Positions 42,531 to 54,793 are shown, counted from the stretch's first letter. The stretch is DNA of 64,000 bases from Microglena sp. YARC (GCA_022414725.1 CM039464.1:16434444-16498443), one strand, 5' to 3'. Numbers and translations: made by a program. Notes: generated by a model not told the origin, from the sequence alone.

Positions 42531-44955
42531 TGTTTGGGGCAAAGTGTCCAGGCACGTCCAGGTTTGGGAAATCGTATCCAGGTTTGGGGCAAAGTGTCCA
42601 GGCACGTCCAGGTTTGGGAAATCCTATCCAGGTTTGGGGCAAAGTGTCCAAGCACGTCCTGGTTTGGGAAATCGTATCCAGGTTTGGGGCAAAGTGTCCA
42701 GACACGTCCAGGTTTGGGATATCGTATCCAGGTTTGGGGCAAAGTGTCCAGGCACGTCCAGGTTTGGGAAATCGTATCCAGGTTTGGGGCAAAGGGTCTA
42801 GGCACGTCCGGGTTTGAGATATCGTATCTAGATTTGGGGCAAAGTGTCTAGGCACGTCCAGGTTTGGGAAATCGTATCCAGGTTTGGGGTAAAGGGTCCA
42901 GGCACGTCCAGGTTTGGGAAATCGTATCTAGGTTTGGGGCAAAGGGTCTAGGCACGTCCAGGTTTGGGAAATCGTATCTAAGTTTGGGGAAAAGTGTCCA
43001 GGCACGACTAGGTTTGGGAAATCTAGTCCAGGTTTGGGACAAAGTGTCCAGGCACGTCCAGGGTTGGGAAATCTGGTCCAGGTTTGGGACAAAGTGTCCA
43101 GGCACGTCCAGGTTTGGGATATCGTATCTAGATTTGGGGCAAAGTGTCTAGGCACGTCCTGGTTTGGGAAATCGTATCCAGGTTTGGGGCAAAGTGCCCA
43201 GGCACGTCCAGGTTTGGGAAATCGTATCCAGGATTGGGGCAAAGTGTCCAGGCACGTCCAGGTTTGGGAAATCGTATCTAGGTTTGGGGCAAAGTGTCCA
43301 AGCACGTCCTGGTTTGGGAAATCTAGTCCAGGTTGAGGGCAAAGTGTCCAGGCACGTCCCGGTTTGGGAAATCGTATCCAGGTTTGGGGCAAAGTGTCCA
43401 GGCACGTTCAGGTTTGGGAAATCGTATCTAGGTTTGGGGCAAAGTGTCCAAGCACGTCCTGGTTTGGGAAATCTAGTCCAGGTTTGGGGCAAAGTGTCCA
43501 AGCACGTCCCGGTTTGGGATATCGTATCCAGGTTTGGGGCAAAGTGTCCAGGCACGTCCAGGTTTGGGAAATCGTATCTAGGTTTGGGGCAAAGGGTCCA
43601 AGCACGTCCAGGTTTGGGAAATCGTATCCAGGTTTGGGGCAAAGGGTCTAGGCACGTCCAGGTTTGGAAAATCGTATCTAGATTTGGGGCAAAGTGTCCA
43701 GGCACGCCCAGGTTTGGGAAATCTAGTCCAGGTTTGGGACAAAGTGTCCAGGCACGTCCAAGGTTGGGAAATCTGGTCCAGGTTTGGGGCAAAGTGTCCA
43801 GGCACGTCCAGGTTTGGGATATCGTATCTTGATTTGGGGCAAAGTGTCTAGGCACGTCCTGGTTTGGGAAATCGTATCCAGGTTTGGGGCAAAGTGTCCA
43901 GACACGTCCAGGTTTGGGAAATCGTATCCAGGTTTGGGGCAAAGTGTCCAAGCACGTCCAGGTTTGGGATATCGTATCCAGGTTTGGGGCAAAGTGTCCA
44001 GGCACGTCCAGGTTTGGGAAATCGTATCTAGGTTTGGGGCAAAGGGTCTAGGCACGTCCAGGTTTGGGAAATCATATCTAGGTTTGGGGCAAAGTGTCTA
44101 GGAACGTCCAGGTTTGGGAAATCTAGTCCAGGTTTGGGACAAAGTGTCCAGGCACGTCCAGGTTTGGGATATCGTACCTTCATTTGGGGCAAAGGGTCTA
44201 TGCACGTCCTGGTTTGGGAAATCGTATCCAGGTTTGGGGCAAAGTGTCCAGGCACGTCCATGTTTGGGAAATCGTATCCAGGTTTGGGGCAAAGTGTCCA
44301 GGCACGTCCAGGTTTGGGAAATCTAGTCCAGGTTTGGGGCAAAGTGTCCAAGCACCTCCTGGTTTGGGAAATCTAGTCCAGGTTTAGGGCAAAGTGTCCA
44401 GACACGTCCAGGTTTGGGATATCGTATCCAGGTTTGGGGCAAAGTGTCCAAGCACGTCCAGGTTTGGGAAATCGTATCCAGGTTTGGGGCAAAGGGTCCA
44501 GGCACGTCCAGGTTTGGGAAATCCTATCTAGGTTTGGGGCAAAGTGTCCAGGCCTGCCAGGTTTGGGAAATCGTATCTAGGTTTGGGGCAAAGTGTCCAG
44601 GCACGCACAGGTTTGGGAAATCGTATCCGGGTTTGGGGCACAGTGTCCAGGCACGTCCAGGTTTGGGAAATCTGGTCCAGGTTTGGGGCAAAGGGTCCAG
44701 GCACGTCCAGGTTTGGGATATCGTATCTAGGTTTGGGGCAAAGGGTCTAGGCACGTCCAGGTTTGGGAAATCATATCTAGGTTTGGGGCAAAGTGTCCAG
44801 GCACGCCCAGGTTTGGGAAATCTAGCCCAGGTTTGGGACTAAGTGTCCAGGCACGTCCAGGTTTGGGATATCGTACCTAGATTAGGGGCAAAGGGTCTAT
44901 GCACGTCCTGGTTTGGGAAATCGTATCCAGGTTTGGGGCAAAGTGTCCAGGTGGA
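42531..44955 (+). repeat. 50-bp satellite, about 48 copies
   Basis: Units ggtttgggaaatcgtatcca plus ggtttggggcaaagtgtcca plus ggcacgtcca run for 2.4 kb. Each unit is itself two diverged half units of 20-30 bp related to the adjacent 20-bp satellite. Because 50 is not a multiple of three and the unit lacks stops, long frames open in several phases on both strands; none is evidence of a gene. One unit near 44550 has lost a base. Confidence 0.95.
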
Positions 44956-45004
44956 ATGCTGGTATCGGCCAAAATGGCAGGTGGAATTGCTTTTGCAGTT
45001 CACT

Positions 45005-45160
45005 CAAAAGCCAAGGCTGAAGCACAGCCTCTGACTTTGCGGTAGGGGCTAGAAATGCCTTTCGTCCCGCGGAAACTTGATTTGCGATATCTCGCGCGAC
45101 CTAGTATTTGACGCGGATTGAATTTGTCCCAAAATATTTCGTACATCTCGTGTACTGCCA
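45005..45160 (+). repeat. segmental repeat copy 1, right block
   Basis: Shares gccaaggctgaagcacagcc, tttcgtcccgcggaaactt-like and atctcgtgtactgcc-like strings with 48485-48640. See 40690-41290. No gene is seen in 45161-45345. Confidence 0.75.
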
Positions 45161-45347
45161 ACTGCCTACCGGCCTGGGCTGCTCGCGACCGAATGCCCAA
45201 CGGAACAAAAAATCGCTGCGCGTCTAGCTGAAACACTTAGGAGAAACGCTACCTACTCAGAATTCGATTCCGAGCATTTTGGGGTGTGTACGGCTGTCCC
45301 ACAATCTTGTCCCGAATCAGGGCGTTTCGGGGATTAGGCACCATTGG

Positions 45348-45602
<255 letters not shown>

Positions 45603-45603
<1 letters not shown>

Positions 45604-47106
45604 CTATATATATAAAGAAATCATGGTCGTGGTCGTGGTGGTGTCATCATCATCGCGTGCCCACGTGCCATGGGCTTGCCAAGTGTAACCGACTTCCGTT
45701 TTCGCACACCCAACTCGAAACTCCCCCGACTAGCGGAATTTTCAAAAACCAAAACTGCAGATGCGCTAAGCTAAGCGCGCGCGCTCATAGCATGTCCACA
45801 ACTGCCTCCCATACTATGACTGCAAGAAATTTAGAATCAGAAGATCCTCTCCTTAGAGGTCATCAGCTGACCCTCATATGGCTTGGCATGGCGCTCCGAA
45901 TAATAGCTTTCAGTTCTTCTCGGAGAATGCGACCATGATGTATGGCAACGGTCCTAATGGACAGGAGGGCCCGCAACACGCCAGCCAGCGCTCAAAGCGA
46001 GCTTGCCAGAGCAAGGAAGACTAGGCATAGACAACAAGTGTCGACGTGATGCCCGCGCTGCCCAATCCGAGGAGCTACGTCATGCTGATAATCTCGCAAG
46101 GAGTCAGGAACGAGCTACCGTGCCTGAGGAGGAACACGAAGCTGCTAACCAAGCCAGGCGTGAAGACTTTGCTGCCCAGTCTGAGGAGTTACGCCAGGCT
46201 CATAATCAAGCCAGACCTTCAGATCGTCATGCTTTTTTTCTCCGTCTGCGTGCATTGCCACCATTCATTTCACGCATGCGCACTTTTGCCATGCCATCGG
46301 ATCACGTTCGTCATGATTGGCATCCAGGTGTTGCGATTGATTAACTTTGTTCAGATCGCCATGGCCATTCCATCACACTCTCGCGCTTGCCACGCTCATC
46401 CCATCTTTGCAAGCTCTTTTCGTTGTATCGAATATCGTGAAGTACGTTGCTGCGATTTTTGCTGTTCTGAGTGTTGACTGAGTATTGACTGGGACACTGC
46501 ACGAGAAGACGAAGCCGCAGGTTTGTAGCCATGCAATGGTACCGGTCCGGTGTTCTCGGGGTGATTGGAATCTGAGAGTTTGCAATGTTCGTAGGTTCAA
46601 AGCACAGCGGGCCCATCTTTCTGCACGATTTAATCTCACAGGGTGAAGTGAAGGGTACGAGGTAGGGAGAAGAATATTGTGTGCGCGTGGTTGGGGGATG
46701 GGAGGGTGGTGGGGGTTAAGGTGAGAGAAAAAGAGTGTGTGTGGATGGGTTGGGTTGAGGGGTAGGGAGAGGTCAGGATGGGGGGGAGGGGGGGATGGCA
46801 TGCGAGTATGAGAGGGTGGGAGGCCACAGATGAAGCAGAAGGGGAATATGTAGGGAGAAGAGGTGTGAATCTGTGGGTTTTGGGGGGAGAGGCAGGGGAA
46901 CGTCGAGCGAGGGCGGAGATGGCTTATATCTTGACTGTGTGTAAGGGGGAGAGATGGGGGTGGGTGGGTGGGTGTGGGGTGGGGTGGGGTGGGGGGGCAT
47001 ACAAGGGCGTTACCCGTTCTGTAACCCAGACAAGACTAGGACCCATGGCCTAGGTGGGTGGGTGGGTGGGTGGGGGGGGCACCGGCCACAAGGGCTACAA
47101 TACAAG
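45603..47106 (+). mobile_element. non-autonomous Helitron-like element H6 in (AAT)n
   Basis: 5' end TCTATATATATAAAGAAATC at 45603 after an A; 3' end ggcaccggcc then acaagggctacaatacaag at 47106 before a T. The flanks on both sides are the same (AAT)n microsatellite, so the empty site is evident. Internally, an Arg/Gln/Ala-rich frame (about 45985-46210: AAQSEELRHADNLARSQERA, AANQARREDFAAQSEELRQA) is followed by HAFFLRLRALPPFISRM, shared with H2 and H3. The acidic REDEAA region, a donor-like gcag/gtttgtagc and a G-rich tail (46680-47080) mirror H2 in the other orientation. Length 1504 bp; no Rep/helicase. Confidence 0.75.
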
Positions 47107-47290
<184 letters not shown>

Positions 47291-47332
47291 ATGCGAAACA
47301 TGAACAGTCATGTTGGGACCCGCCAAACTCAC

Positions 47333-47522
47333 CAGGCATTTCAAGCGGGCCATTGACTAGCTTTATCTTCCTCCGTTCCGCAGCTGCTTGAAGGTGAAAT
47401 TCCGCGTCACCAATGCTTTCAATGCGTTCTGAATCATCTCCAGAGTCCATATGCCTCGCATTTTTCTTTGCGGATTGCGGTGCTTTCTTTCTCTTCTTGG
47501 GCCGTGACAGTCCCCTCGTTGT
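47333..47522 (-). CDS. exon-like segment with basic NLS-like string
   Basis: Bounded by an acceptor-like tctcacag and a donor cctg/gtgagttt (donor GT at 47331-47332). One frame encodes SRPKKRKKAPQSAKK, a nuclear-localisation-like string, then MDSGDDSERIESIGDAEF and LQAAAERRKIKLVNGPLEMP. Two partial copies of the left end (ctgtgacagggtgag, gctttctt) lie at 47560-47830, each with tatatttaaaagctttg downstream. The frame is not certain because the upstream copies fit a different phase better. No family is recognised. Confidence 0.4.
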
Positions 47523-47834
47523 CTGTGAGAGGTGAGGGTGAGTAGGTACATTTAAAAGCTTTGATGAATTTAAAAATAAATAAACTTGAACGTACATCAA
47601 AATTCTTTTTCTTTTCTTTCTTTCAGTACTTTCTTTCCCCTCGTGGTCTGTGACAGGGTGAGCAGGTATATTTAAAAGCTTTGATGACTTAAAAAACAAA
47701 ACAAAAACTTGAACGTATCTCAGCATGTTTTTTACTTTTCTTTCTTACGGTGCTTTCCTTGACTTCGTGGTCTGTGACAGGGTGAACGGGTATATTTAAA
47801 AGCTTTGGTGAAGTCTTGGTCAGCTTGAAGCGTG

Positions 47835-48640
47835 GATTTAGCCTATGGCCTCCAGTCCAAAGACATACATTTTTGGCATAAAGTTGGCCAACCCCATTAG
47901 TTCAAAGTATAAATGCTCAAATTTGGGTTTGCTCAAGTGCTGGGAACCAGGTCAAGTGAAACATGCTAATTTTTTACTATGGGCTCCCCCGGGGCTCCCC
48001 TAAATTGAATTCCTTTTTTCCCTAAGGAATGAATGATAGTCTATCGCGCTCAAAACAAATTTCATTAAAATAAAAAGTAGGCAGACTAATAGCTCACATC
48101 TTCCTTCACAAGTCATGGTGATGGCAGTTTATGGGAGGTAGCGTACAGGCTGTACGGCAGTGCACAGCCAGAAATCACTGATAATCTACATTTGTTGGGT
48201 GTCCTAAGTCATGAACGAAGCTGCTTAGACTCATTTGCATCATTTTGAGTTCCAGTTTTTGCTTGATAGAATGTAGAACAACAAGAAAACAAGTTTTTCA
48301 AATTTCAAATTTCAAACCACACTTTCAAACAAAATTCAAAGAACAAACTGTTTTCAACCTTTCCTTAAACATCCACATCTGAAGTTAGATTTTGCTTTGG
48401 GATTGGGGGGTAAATTCTTAAGTTGGGAGGTGGGATTGGGAAATGGGAGATTAATTTTCAAGTTGTAATGCTATTGAATTAAATTTTGAGGCCAAGGCTG
48501 AAGCGCAGCCTCCGACCTTGTGGTCAGGGTTCAAGAAGCCTTTCATCCCCCGGAAACTTCAATCGCGGTAGCTCGCGCAATCCCATACCGCGATCTCGTT
48601 GAAGTCGATTCAAGCTTTTTTGTTCATCTCATGTAATGCC
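47835..48640 (+). repeat. segmental repeat, copy 2 (contiguous)
   Basis: Matches 40690-41290 (here 47835-48410) and 45005-45160 (here 48485-48640), with only about 75 bp between the blocks. This copy lacks the satellite and transposon. No gene is identified. Confidence 0.8.
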
Positions 48641-48650
48641 ATCCCGAGCA

Positions 48651-48794
48651 TTGTTTGTTTGTTTGTTTGTTTGTTTGTTTGTTTGTTTGTTTGTTTGTTT
48701 GTTTGTTTGTTTGTTTGTTTGTTTGTTTGTTTGTTTGTTTGTTTGTTTGTTTGTTTGTTTGTTTGTTTGTTTGTTTGTTTGTTTGTTTGTTTGT
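48651..48794. repeat. (GTTT)n microsatellite, 36 copies
   Basis: A perfect tetranucleotide run. It encodes artefactual Cys-Leu-Phe-Val or Lys-Gln-Thr-Asn frames. Confidence 0.98.
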
Positions 48795-48799
48795 AAGTT

Positions 48800-49620
48800 C
48801 TTTACAACGGCATAGGCAGGGTAGAACAAACCGATCGGTATTCCGGTATTGGGTATTTGATGGTCGGTATACCGGAGCCCAAAATTCCCAATGTCGGTTT
48901 GCCCGGAACTTTCTCGGGAGTCCGTTCCGGTCAGACCGACCGAAATTCGACCAGGGTTTCCGGTATCCGACTCAGCTTTGTAGCTGAGTAGCTGTGTAGC
49001 TTTCATGGTGAGTGGTGCCCATGAGTTTCTGGACAGTTGAAACTTCGTCTTCCTTGACCTTCCCAACACCTGCCCTTAAGGAAGAGGAAGATGAAAGCTC
49101 TTCCCTCCCTTTTAAACTTGCCCTGTTAGGGCTCCACTCGCCACAGAAATTTGAACCGAAACCGTGAGTATTTAATAGCCTGCACACTCCATTGCGCTTC
49201 TCTGGAACCTCGCGTTTGTTGAAGCTACTTGGTGGTGTCGTTATCCCGCTGCAGCCTCTTGCAGCAGCTTCTCCTCGGCCTTGATCCTTGAGTCTTTGAC
49301 TGGCTCGTCGTATTTGTTGAAGCGAGACCTCATCGCATCAGACGTTCGGCTCCTCGGCTCCTCGGCTCCTCCCCTCCTCCTCGCTTCTCCCCCTCCCCCT
49401 TCTCCCCCTCCTCCTCTTCCTCGGCTCCTCGGCTCTTCCCCTCCTCCTCGCTCCTACCCCTCCCTCTTCCCCCCCTTCCCCTTCTGCTGCTGCCCTTGCG
49501 GACTTCTGAGCGCAAGGAACTGCAGGTTGTTATTGCTCTTGGCGCCTGATTGTCATGGACTCAACTCGTTCCAAGGGTGGTCAGCAGACACTTCTGAGCT
49601 TTAAGTCGTGTAGCCTGGTA
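48800..49620. other. no firm gene; CT-rich tract
   Basis: Bases 48860-48960 hold repeated ggtataccgg/gaccgaccgaa words. Bases 49010-49185 have an open minus-strand frame (ending ...KVKEDEVSTVQKL...) without a recognised domain. Bases 49350-49490 are pyrimidine-rich (cctcctcctcgct). Confidence 0.4.
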
Positions 49621-49624
49621 CCGT

Positions 49625-50045
49625 CGCGTGCATTCGCCAACCCCAACTGCATTGCCGGCCACTTGACCCCTGCTGCTAGTTGAAATTCACAGTCCCCTGC
49701 TGCCTTACGAACGCCAGATCTGGTTCTACAACTTTGCATCCGCACGTGTAACAGTGGCAGCCCATCTGCATTGCTAGCCACTTGACCCCCTGCCGCTAGT
49801 TGAAATCCACAGTCCCCTGCTGCCTTACGAACGCCAGATCTGGTTCTACAACTTTGCATCCACATGTACATGTGTAACAGTGGCAGCCCATCTGCATTGC
49901 CAGCCACTTGACCCCCTGCTGCTAGTTGAAATTCACAGTCCCCTACTGCCTTACTTACGAACTCCAGATCTGGTTCTACAACTTCGCATCCAAATGTGTT
50001 ACAGTGGCAGCCCATCTGCATTGCTAGCCACTTGACCCCCTGCTG
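49625..50045 (+). repeat. 120-127 bp tandem repeat, about 3.3 copies
   Basis: Units carry agttgaaattcacagtcccc, tgctgccttacgaacgccag, atctggttctacaactttgc, atccacatgtgtaacagtgg and cagcccatctgcattgc. The last unit is interrupted by the acidic exon that follows. Confidence 0.9.
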
Positions 50046-50051
50046 GTGTAG

Positions 50052-50233
50052 ATGACGATGATGATGATGAGCTGAGTGAGCTCAGCAGTGAGAGTGTTGA
50101 GTCTGATAGGGACCCCGTCTCCGATGACGATGAAGACATTGCTGGCATGCCTCCCCTGATGAATGACAACGAAGTGGACCCTTACCTTGAGAGACTGAGA
50201 TGCTGCAGCTTATTCCAAGAAGTAGCTGTCTAG
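50052..50233 (+). CDS. acidic C-terminal exon of an unknown protein
   Basis: After ctggtgtag (possible acceptor) an open frame encodes DDDDDELSELSSESVESDRD, then PVSDDDEDIAGMPPLMNDNE and VDPYLERLRCCSLFQEVAV before TAG at 50231. An aataaataaac string follows. Composition is that of an acidic tail, with no match recognised. The upstream coding part is not identifiable because tandem repeats occupy the preceding 400 bp. No gene is seen from 50234 to 51105, where a Lys/Arg-rich open frame (50390-50647) lacks domain support. Confidence 0.4.
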
Positions 50234-51105
50234 GAATTATTTTGTCCAAATAAATAAACTTCTGTTGTGAATGCCAGATCTATTCCCCAGCTGGTGACAT
50301 GTACATCACCAGGTTTTTCCAAGTTGCTGATTTTAGTGATCTTCATGCCTCATATGTAATACAACTCTCAACTTCGTTTTTTTGTAAAAATGCCCCCAAA
50401 CTGTGACCTGAAAGTGCAAAAAAAACCGGAAGGTAAAAAACTGAAGTGCTGTCAAAACCGGAGGTTTTTTGAAAAAAGAAACAAAAAGTGCGGTATTAAA
50501 AAATTGCCTAAAAAGTGGGCCGGAAGGGTGAAAAGAGAGTTCCGGTATGGCCAGCCAGTCTCAGGAAGGCCATTGTCCTACTCTGGGCATAGGCTTGATA
50601 GCGGAGAAGATACTATTAAGCGCAACAGGCGCAATCATATAGAATAGGGATGTGTACTGCAAGGTACTGCAGTCACGTGCAGGCCACAGCTAGCCTGTGG
50701 CCTGGCGGCAGGCAACACGGGTCCTGGAGGAAGTAGATACCGGTGTGCACTATGCCAACTCAGAGACTGATACATAAATCAGTAAATAACATCTCCCCCA
50801 ATTCAAGGTATTCTTGAACTAAAGAATTCCTGGAATTAATGAGGGGCATAAGGAAATAGTAATAATATAATGTCAGGTAAGACTTTGAGATCCAGGGTTG
50901 CTAAAGGCTAATATGAAAACTGTGAATAATGAATTATTTGGAACAGAATATAAGGGGGTATAGCACATTAGCAAATGTCTTCAAAGAAATGTCAGTCTAC
51001 TTGAAGTAGCTGGTCCTGATAGGAAACTGCAAAGGGACAGCAGGCTAGATTGCAGGGAAGCTGCTAGGAAACTAAAGGGAACTGCAGATAGGCTGCAGGC
51101 TAGGT

Positions 51106-51354
51106 TGTTATAGACGACTAATACGTCGTATCTAGAGTGGCAATGAGGTGTGAGTCCCCTCCGGGCCCTGTGCCGCCTGCAGTGCAGCACCAAGGCCAGC
51201 TATGGCCACGCGTGCCACTATGCAGGACAGATCTGTACTGTTGCCATCTCCTTCCGTCTTCTTATAGTCCAAGCTCCCGTGCTTGGTAGCTCTCTTCACT
51301 CAATGTAACGAGCATATCCAGTAGTGTCTGCAGTCCCGACTTACGACATTAAAA
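51106..51354 (+). repeat. left long terminal repeat
   Basis: About 249 bp, near-identical to 57281-57537. Differences are a few substitutions and a small deletion (tgcaca) near 51146 and 1-2 base changes near 51270. The target duplication TAGGT precedes it. Confidence 0.9.
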
Positions 51355-51775
51355 GGCTATGGGCCGCCACTGTTAACCACTGCTAACCGGAAGAGCTGAC
51401 TCGCTCACAGCATCGTAGGAGACGATCAGAGCCACCTTCGGTTTGTAAGAAACCGTCGAATTCCATCAATCTGTTCACACAGTAGGAAAACACCACTTGT
51501 CAGCGTAGTCCCCTTCTGCTAGAGTAGGATCTACGGCTATTGAGAAGCCAGCACCGATAAGTATTTACTGCCGCCTTCAACTATGCGAATTGCCTAGTTG
51601 ATTTTAACCCCGCTCATCCGAGCATCCATCCCACCACCCTCTCCCTCGGAACACCCGACTCGTACTGCAACCTACCTCACCTCAGATCCTCCGCCCACTA
51701 TCCAACTATGCCAATACTCTTGATCTGAGAAATACACATACTCATTTACACCTTACTTCGTATCCCCTTGCTTGC

Positions 51776-52312
51776 ATGCCGCCTCCTTGTCCTCACCCCA
51801 AGTCTGCATGGCGACATTTCATCCAACCTGATTCACCAGCCGCACAGCTTGGCTTGGCATCCCCACCCCCTGATTCACCCGCCGCATGGTCTGGAATCTG
51901 TTATACCTGCGAAGGTACAGGCCACAACCAGAAGGCTTGCTGCGCACGATTTGATTACCCCCACTACGCATTGCGCATCAAACACCACATGCCCTGTAGT
52001 TTAGTCCAATGGGTAGTCACAGACTCGGGGGCGCTACACCCTCCACCCCACTTACGCGCCGCATGGGCTGGACTCTGCTATCATTGCCAGGGTCTGGGCC
52101 ACAACCAGGATGTCTGCCCCAGCAAACTGGTCACCAATAACCCCAAATCATCTCATCGCTCTAACCCATCTAACAAACAGCCACGAGTCCCAATGCACCG
52201 ATACTTAACCACCCGCAAAGCACCTCGCAACAACACAGAATACTGTTTCGTTGCTCACACTATCACCACTACCCCTGATGCTGCTGAGTTGTCTGCACGC
52301 ACCCACACTTAA
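51776..52312 (+). CDS. gag-like ORF with two CCHC zinc knuckles
   Basis: 178-codon frame from ATG 51776 (an ATG in another frame lies at 51768). It has two C-x2-C-x4-H-x4-C knuckles, CYTCEGTGHNQKAC and CYHCQGLGHNQDVC, each preceded by PPP/AAW-rich repeats (SPAAWSGICY, RAAWAGLCY), so the knuckle unit was internally duplicated. Between them a VVTDSGA string resembles an aspartic-protease active site but lacks its context. The C-terminal part is basic (NPKSSHRSNPSNKQPR). Zinc knuckles of this kind bind retrotransposon RNA in gag. Position just inside the left LTR fits. The frame may originally have continued into the Asp/Ala-rich region after the nested LINE. Confidence 0.7.
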   Translation: MPPPCPHPKSAWRHFIQPDSPAAQLGLASPPPDSPAAWSGICYTCEGTGHNQKACCARFDYPHYALRIKHHMPCSLVQWVVTDSGALHPPPHLRAAWAGLCYHCQGLGHNQDVCPSKLVTNNPKSSHRSNPSNKQPRVPMHRYLTTRKAPRNNTEYCFVAHTITTTPDAAELSARTHT

Positions 52313-52338
52313 TGAGATTTCTGCTGCTGCTGCCACAG

Positions 52339-54365
52339 ATTACATTACATTACATTACATGTTAAAGTCTACTTGACACCGCGAGGGTGTATGAGACTCT
52401 GTGCTTTAAACAAAAAGAAAAAGCACCCACAAAGCAAAAACCCCATTACATCAGGGGTGTGTCGAGGACAAACAAACCAAACTCCCAACCACCGTTTTGG
52501 TGGCGTAGGTATTAAACCCCTTAGAGCCGGACCCAGATCTCAACCACTTACAGTGGCGGAGGTAAGAAGCTAACAAATGAGAAGTCACAAGAAGAAGAAA
52601 AAAAGGGATGATAAATTACGGTGCCACTAAGCAGTCCAGGGCTTCCTGTCTTGCTCTTCTACAAGTAGAAAGATAGTCGGCTAGGTTGCTCCAAAAAGAC
52701 TTAGTGCCATTTCCATTCATAAAGGTTCTGAATGTGGAATCGCAGAATTCCACATTCCATACGGTTAAGTTGGTATCCTCATGGACATGCCTATAAATAT
52801 CTGTAAAACAGCTTCTGGTAGCGGAGGCGAATATCATTATAAAAAGGGCACTCAAACATATGCATTTCATCCTCAGTTTTTTGTAACCCACACATTTGAC
52901 AGTGTCTCATTGAGCGAGGGATGTGTGCTCTATCCACCACCCTCATTCTTTCTGTGTTCAGCCAATGGGAACCCATTCTAAACTGTGCTATAGAACGAAT
53001 CTGATCCTGCTTATGTAAGGCGGATGTAAAGGGAATCAAGCCATTCTCATCATTGCTGTTGGCTGCGAACCATTTTTGGTATCGGAGGCGTTTAAAGCCA
53101 ACCCTTCTCTCATCAGGGATGTCTCTAACTGCATTGGTGTCACTTGGGTACTTAAACCTCCATGACTCAAAAACTTCAGACATAATACCTTCGACATCGA
53201 CAGCCTCCAAAATGTTGATGTTTTTACTGGATCCTAGCTTGTGGAGAGCACAACGCAAGTCATGAACCCAGCCAGTGTTGGAGTCAAAAGATTCCTCAAA
53301 GAGCCATTCTAATGAGATCCTCAGGTTCTTTATGTATGGTCTTGTTCCAGAAAGCGCAAAGCTTGTTTAAGCCAAGCAAAACACAACGGGGTTCTACCCA
53401 GCTCTTCCATGATAATATTAGATGTAGTAGATTGGCAAACACCCAACATTTGTTTAAGTATACCTCTATGCCATTTCTCACAAGCATGGTCATTTGAGAT
53501 AAGTGTGTTGTTCAGAATAGAAGGAGCCCACACCTCACAGCCAAAATTCAGGATAGGTTGTACAAGAGAATCAAACAGGTGGGTGAGAATATCAATATTG
53601 TATATCTCCATAGTATGGCATCGCCTACGGAGCATGTGGTGTGCCTTTTGGGCCTTAGTGAGCATCCTAGAAAAAGCAGCTTTTGCACGATTGCTTGAGT
53701 CACCATCCACAAAGAGGGATCCCAAGTAGATAAAAGATAACTTTGTAGAAAGTTGTGCTCCATCATAGACAAATTTGTAATCAGGATCCATGCGGGCCTC
53801 ATCACAGAATTGCTTGTTGAAAACGACAATCTCAGTTTTCTTTATATTCACAGCCATCTTAGTAGCCTCACAGAAATCTCTCAGACAGTCAAGCATCGCT
53901 TGCATATCTGCCGGGGATTCTGCCATTATAGCTAGGTCATCAGCATAAAGTAACAGTTGCAGAATCTTTCCCCTAAGCTCAGCCCCTACATTTGGGAGCT
54001 TGGATTGGAGGAACGATTCAATTCTATCAATGAACAGACCGAATAGGAGTGGGGATAGGGGGTCTCCTTGTTTAACTCCTACAAGGGATGGAAAGGAGGA
54101 TCCAATGTCCCCATGTAGGCGAACTTGGAAAACAACATGAATATACATGGACTTCAGAATACTGAGATAGGGGTCCTTGACTCCTAGCCTTGCTAAGCAA
54201 TCCCATAGCAAGTCTCTGTTGACCCAATCATAAGCCTTCTTGAAATCAACAAAAGCCACAAAGAGTGGTTTTTTCTTTTCTCTATATTTATCTACAATAT
54301 GGTTAAGAATGAATGATGCATCTGCAGTACCCCTACCACTTCTAAATCCATATTGGCCAGCGGCT
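52339..54365 (-). pseudogene. nested 5'-truncated LINE, reverse transcriptase and zinc-binding end
   Basis: Antisense to the LTR element. From about 54360 the frame starts inside reverse transcriptase (QYGFRSGRGTADASF), with motif A FVDFKKAYDWVNR, motif B GVKQGDPLSPLLFGLF, the catalytic LLLYADDLAIMA at about 53960-53925, a TEIVVF string and a YLGSLFVDG thumb motif. Two frameshifts near 53360 and 53300 break it, after which coding continues to 52791 with CQMCGLQKTEDEMHMFEC, the LINE C-terminal zinc-binding pattern. The 3' end is a (attac)n-type tail at 52339-52362. The endonuclease and first ORF are missing, as expected of 5' truncation. Flanks are GCT-rich on both sides and the target duplication could not be set. 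It is dead by inspection. Confidence 0.85.
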
Positions 54366-54793
54366 CTGATGATGATAATGCTGCTGCTGCTGATGATGAT
54401 GATGCAACGGATGTCGCTGCTGCTGATGTTGATGCTGATGCCGATGCTGTTGCTGCTGCTGATGATGATTCTAAGAACACTGATGCTGATACTGCCCTGA
54501 CCACACTCAGTCCAACAGACTCACACTTGCTGCGCACGGCTACAGCCACAGTATCTTCACCACACAAATCTTCCGCCACGCCTGAATCCACCTCCACTTC
54601 CACATCCACTCCGCAACAAGATGCTCACCCGTCAGACCTGGACGACACCCCCTGCCCACAAACTGCCATTTGCATCCCGCAAACACTCACTCAAGCTAAT
54701 CCCTCTCCATCACCCACAGTTTCCTCCTTATTCAGGCACCAACGATTGCTTTACGACTACTACACGCAAAAGCATCGTCTGGGAGTAGGCTAA
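54366..54793 (+). CDS. Asp/Ala-rich then Ser/Thr/Pro-rich frame in the LTR element
   Basis: Open frame after the LINE junction encoding DDDNAAAADDDDATDVAAAD, DADADAVAAADDDSKNTDAD, then a Ser/Thr/Pro-rich stretch to TAG at 54791. It was probably continuous with the zinc-knuckle ORF before the LINE inserted, since the sequence left of the LINE also has an Ala-rich frame (NEISAAAAT), though in a shifted phase. No domain is recognised. Confidence 0.4.

Noticed and set aside
42530..44955. Long open frames in several phases and both strands (up to about 285 codons)
   Set aside because: They follow from a 50-bp satellite unit without stop codons; the same DNA is open in multiple phases.
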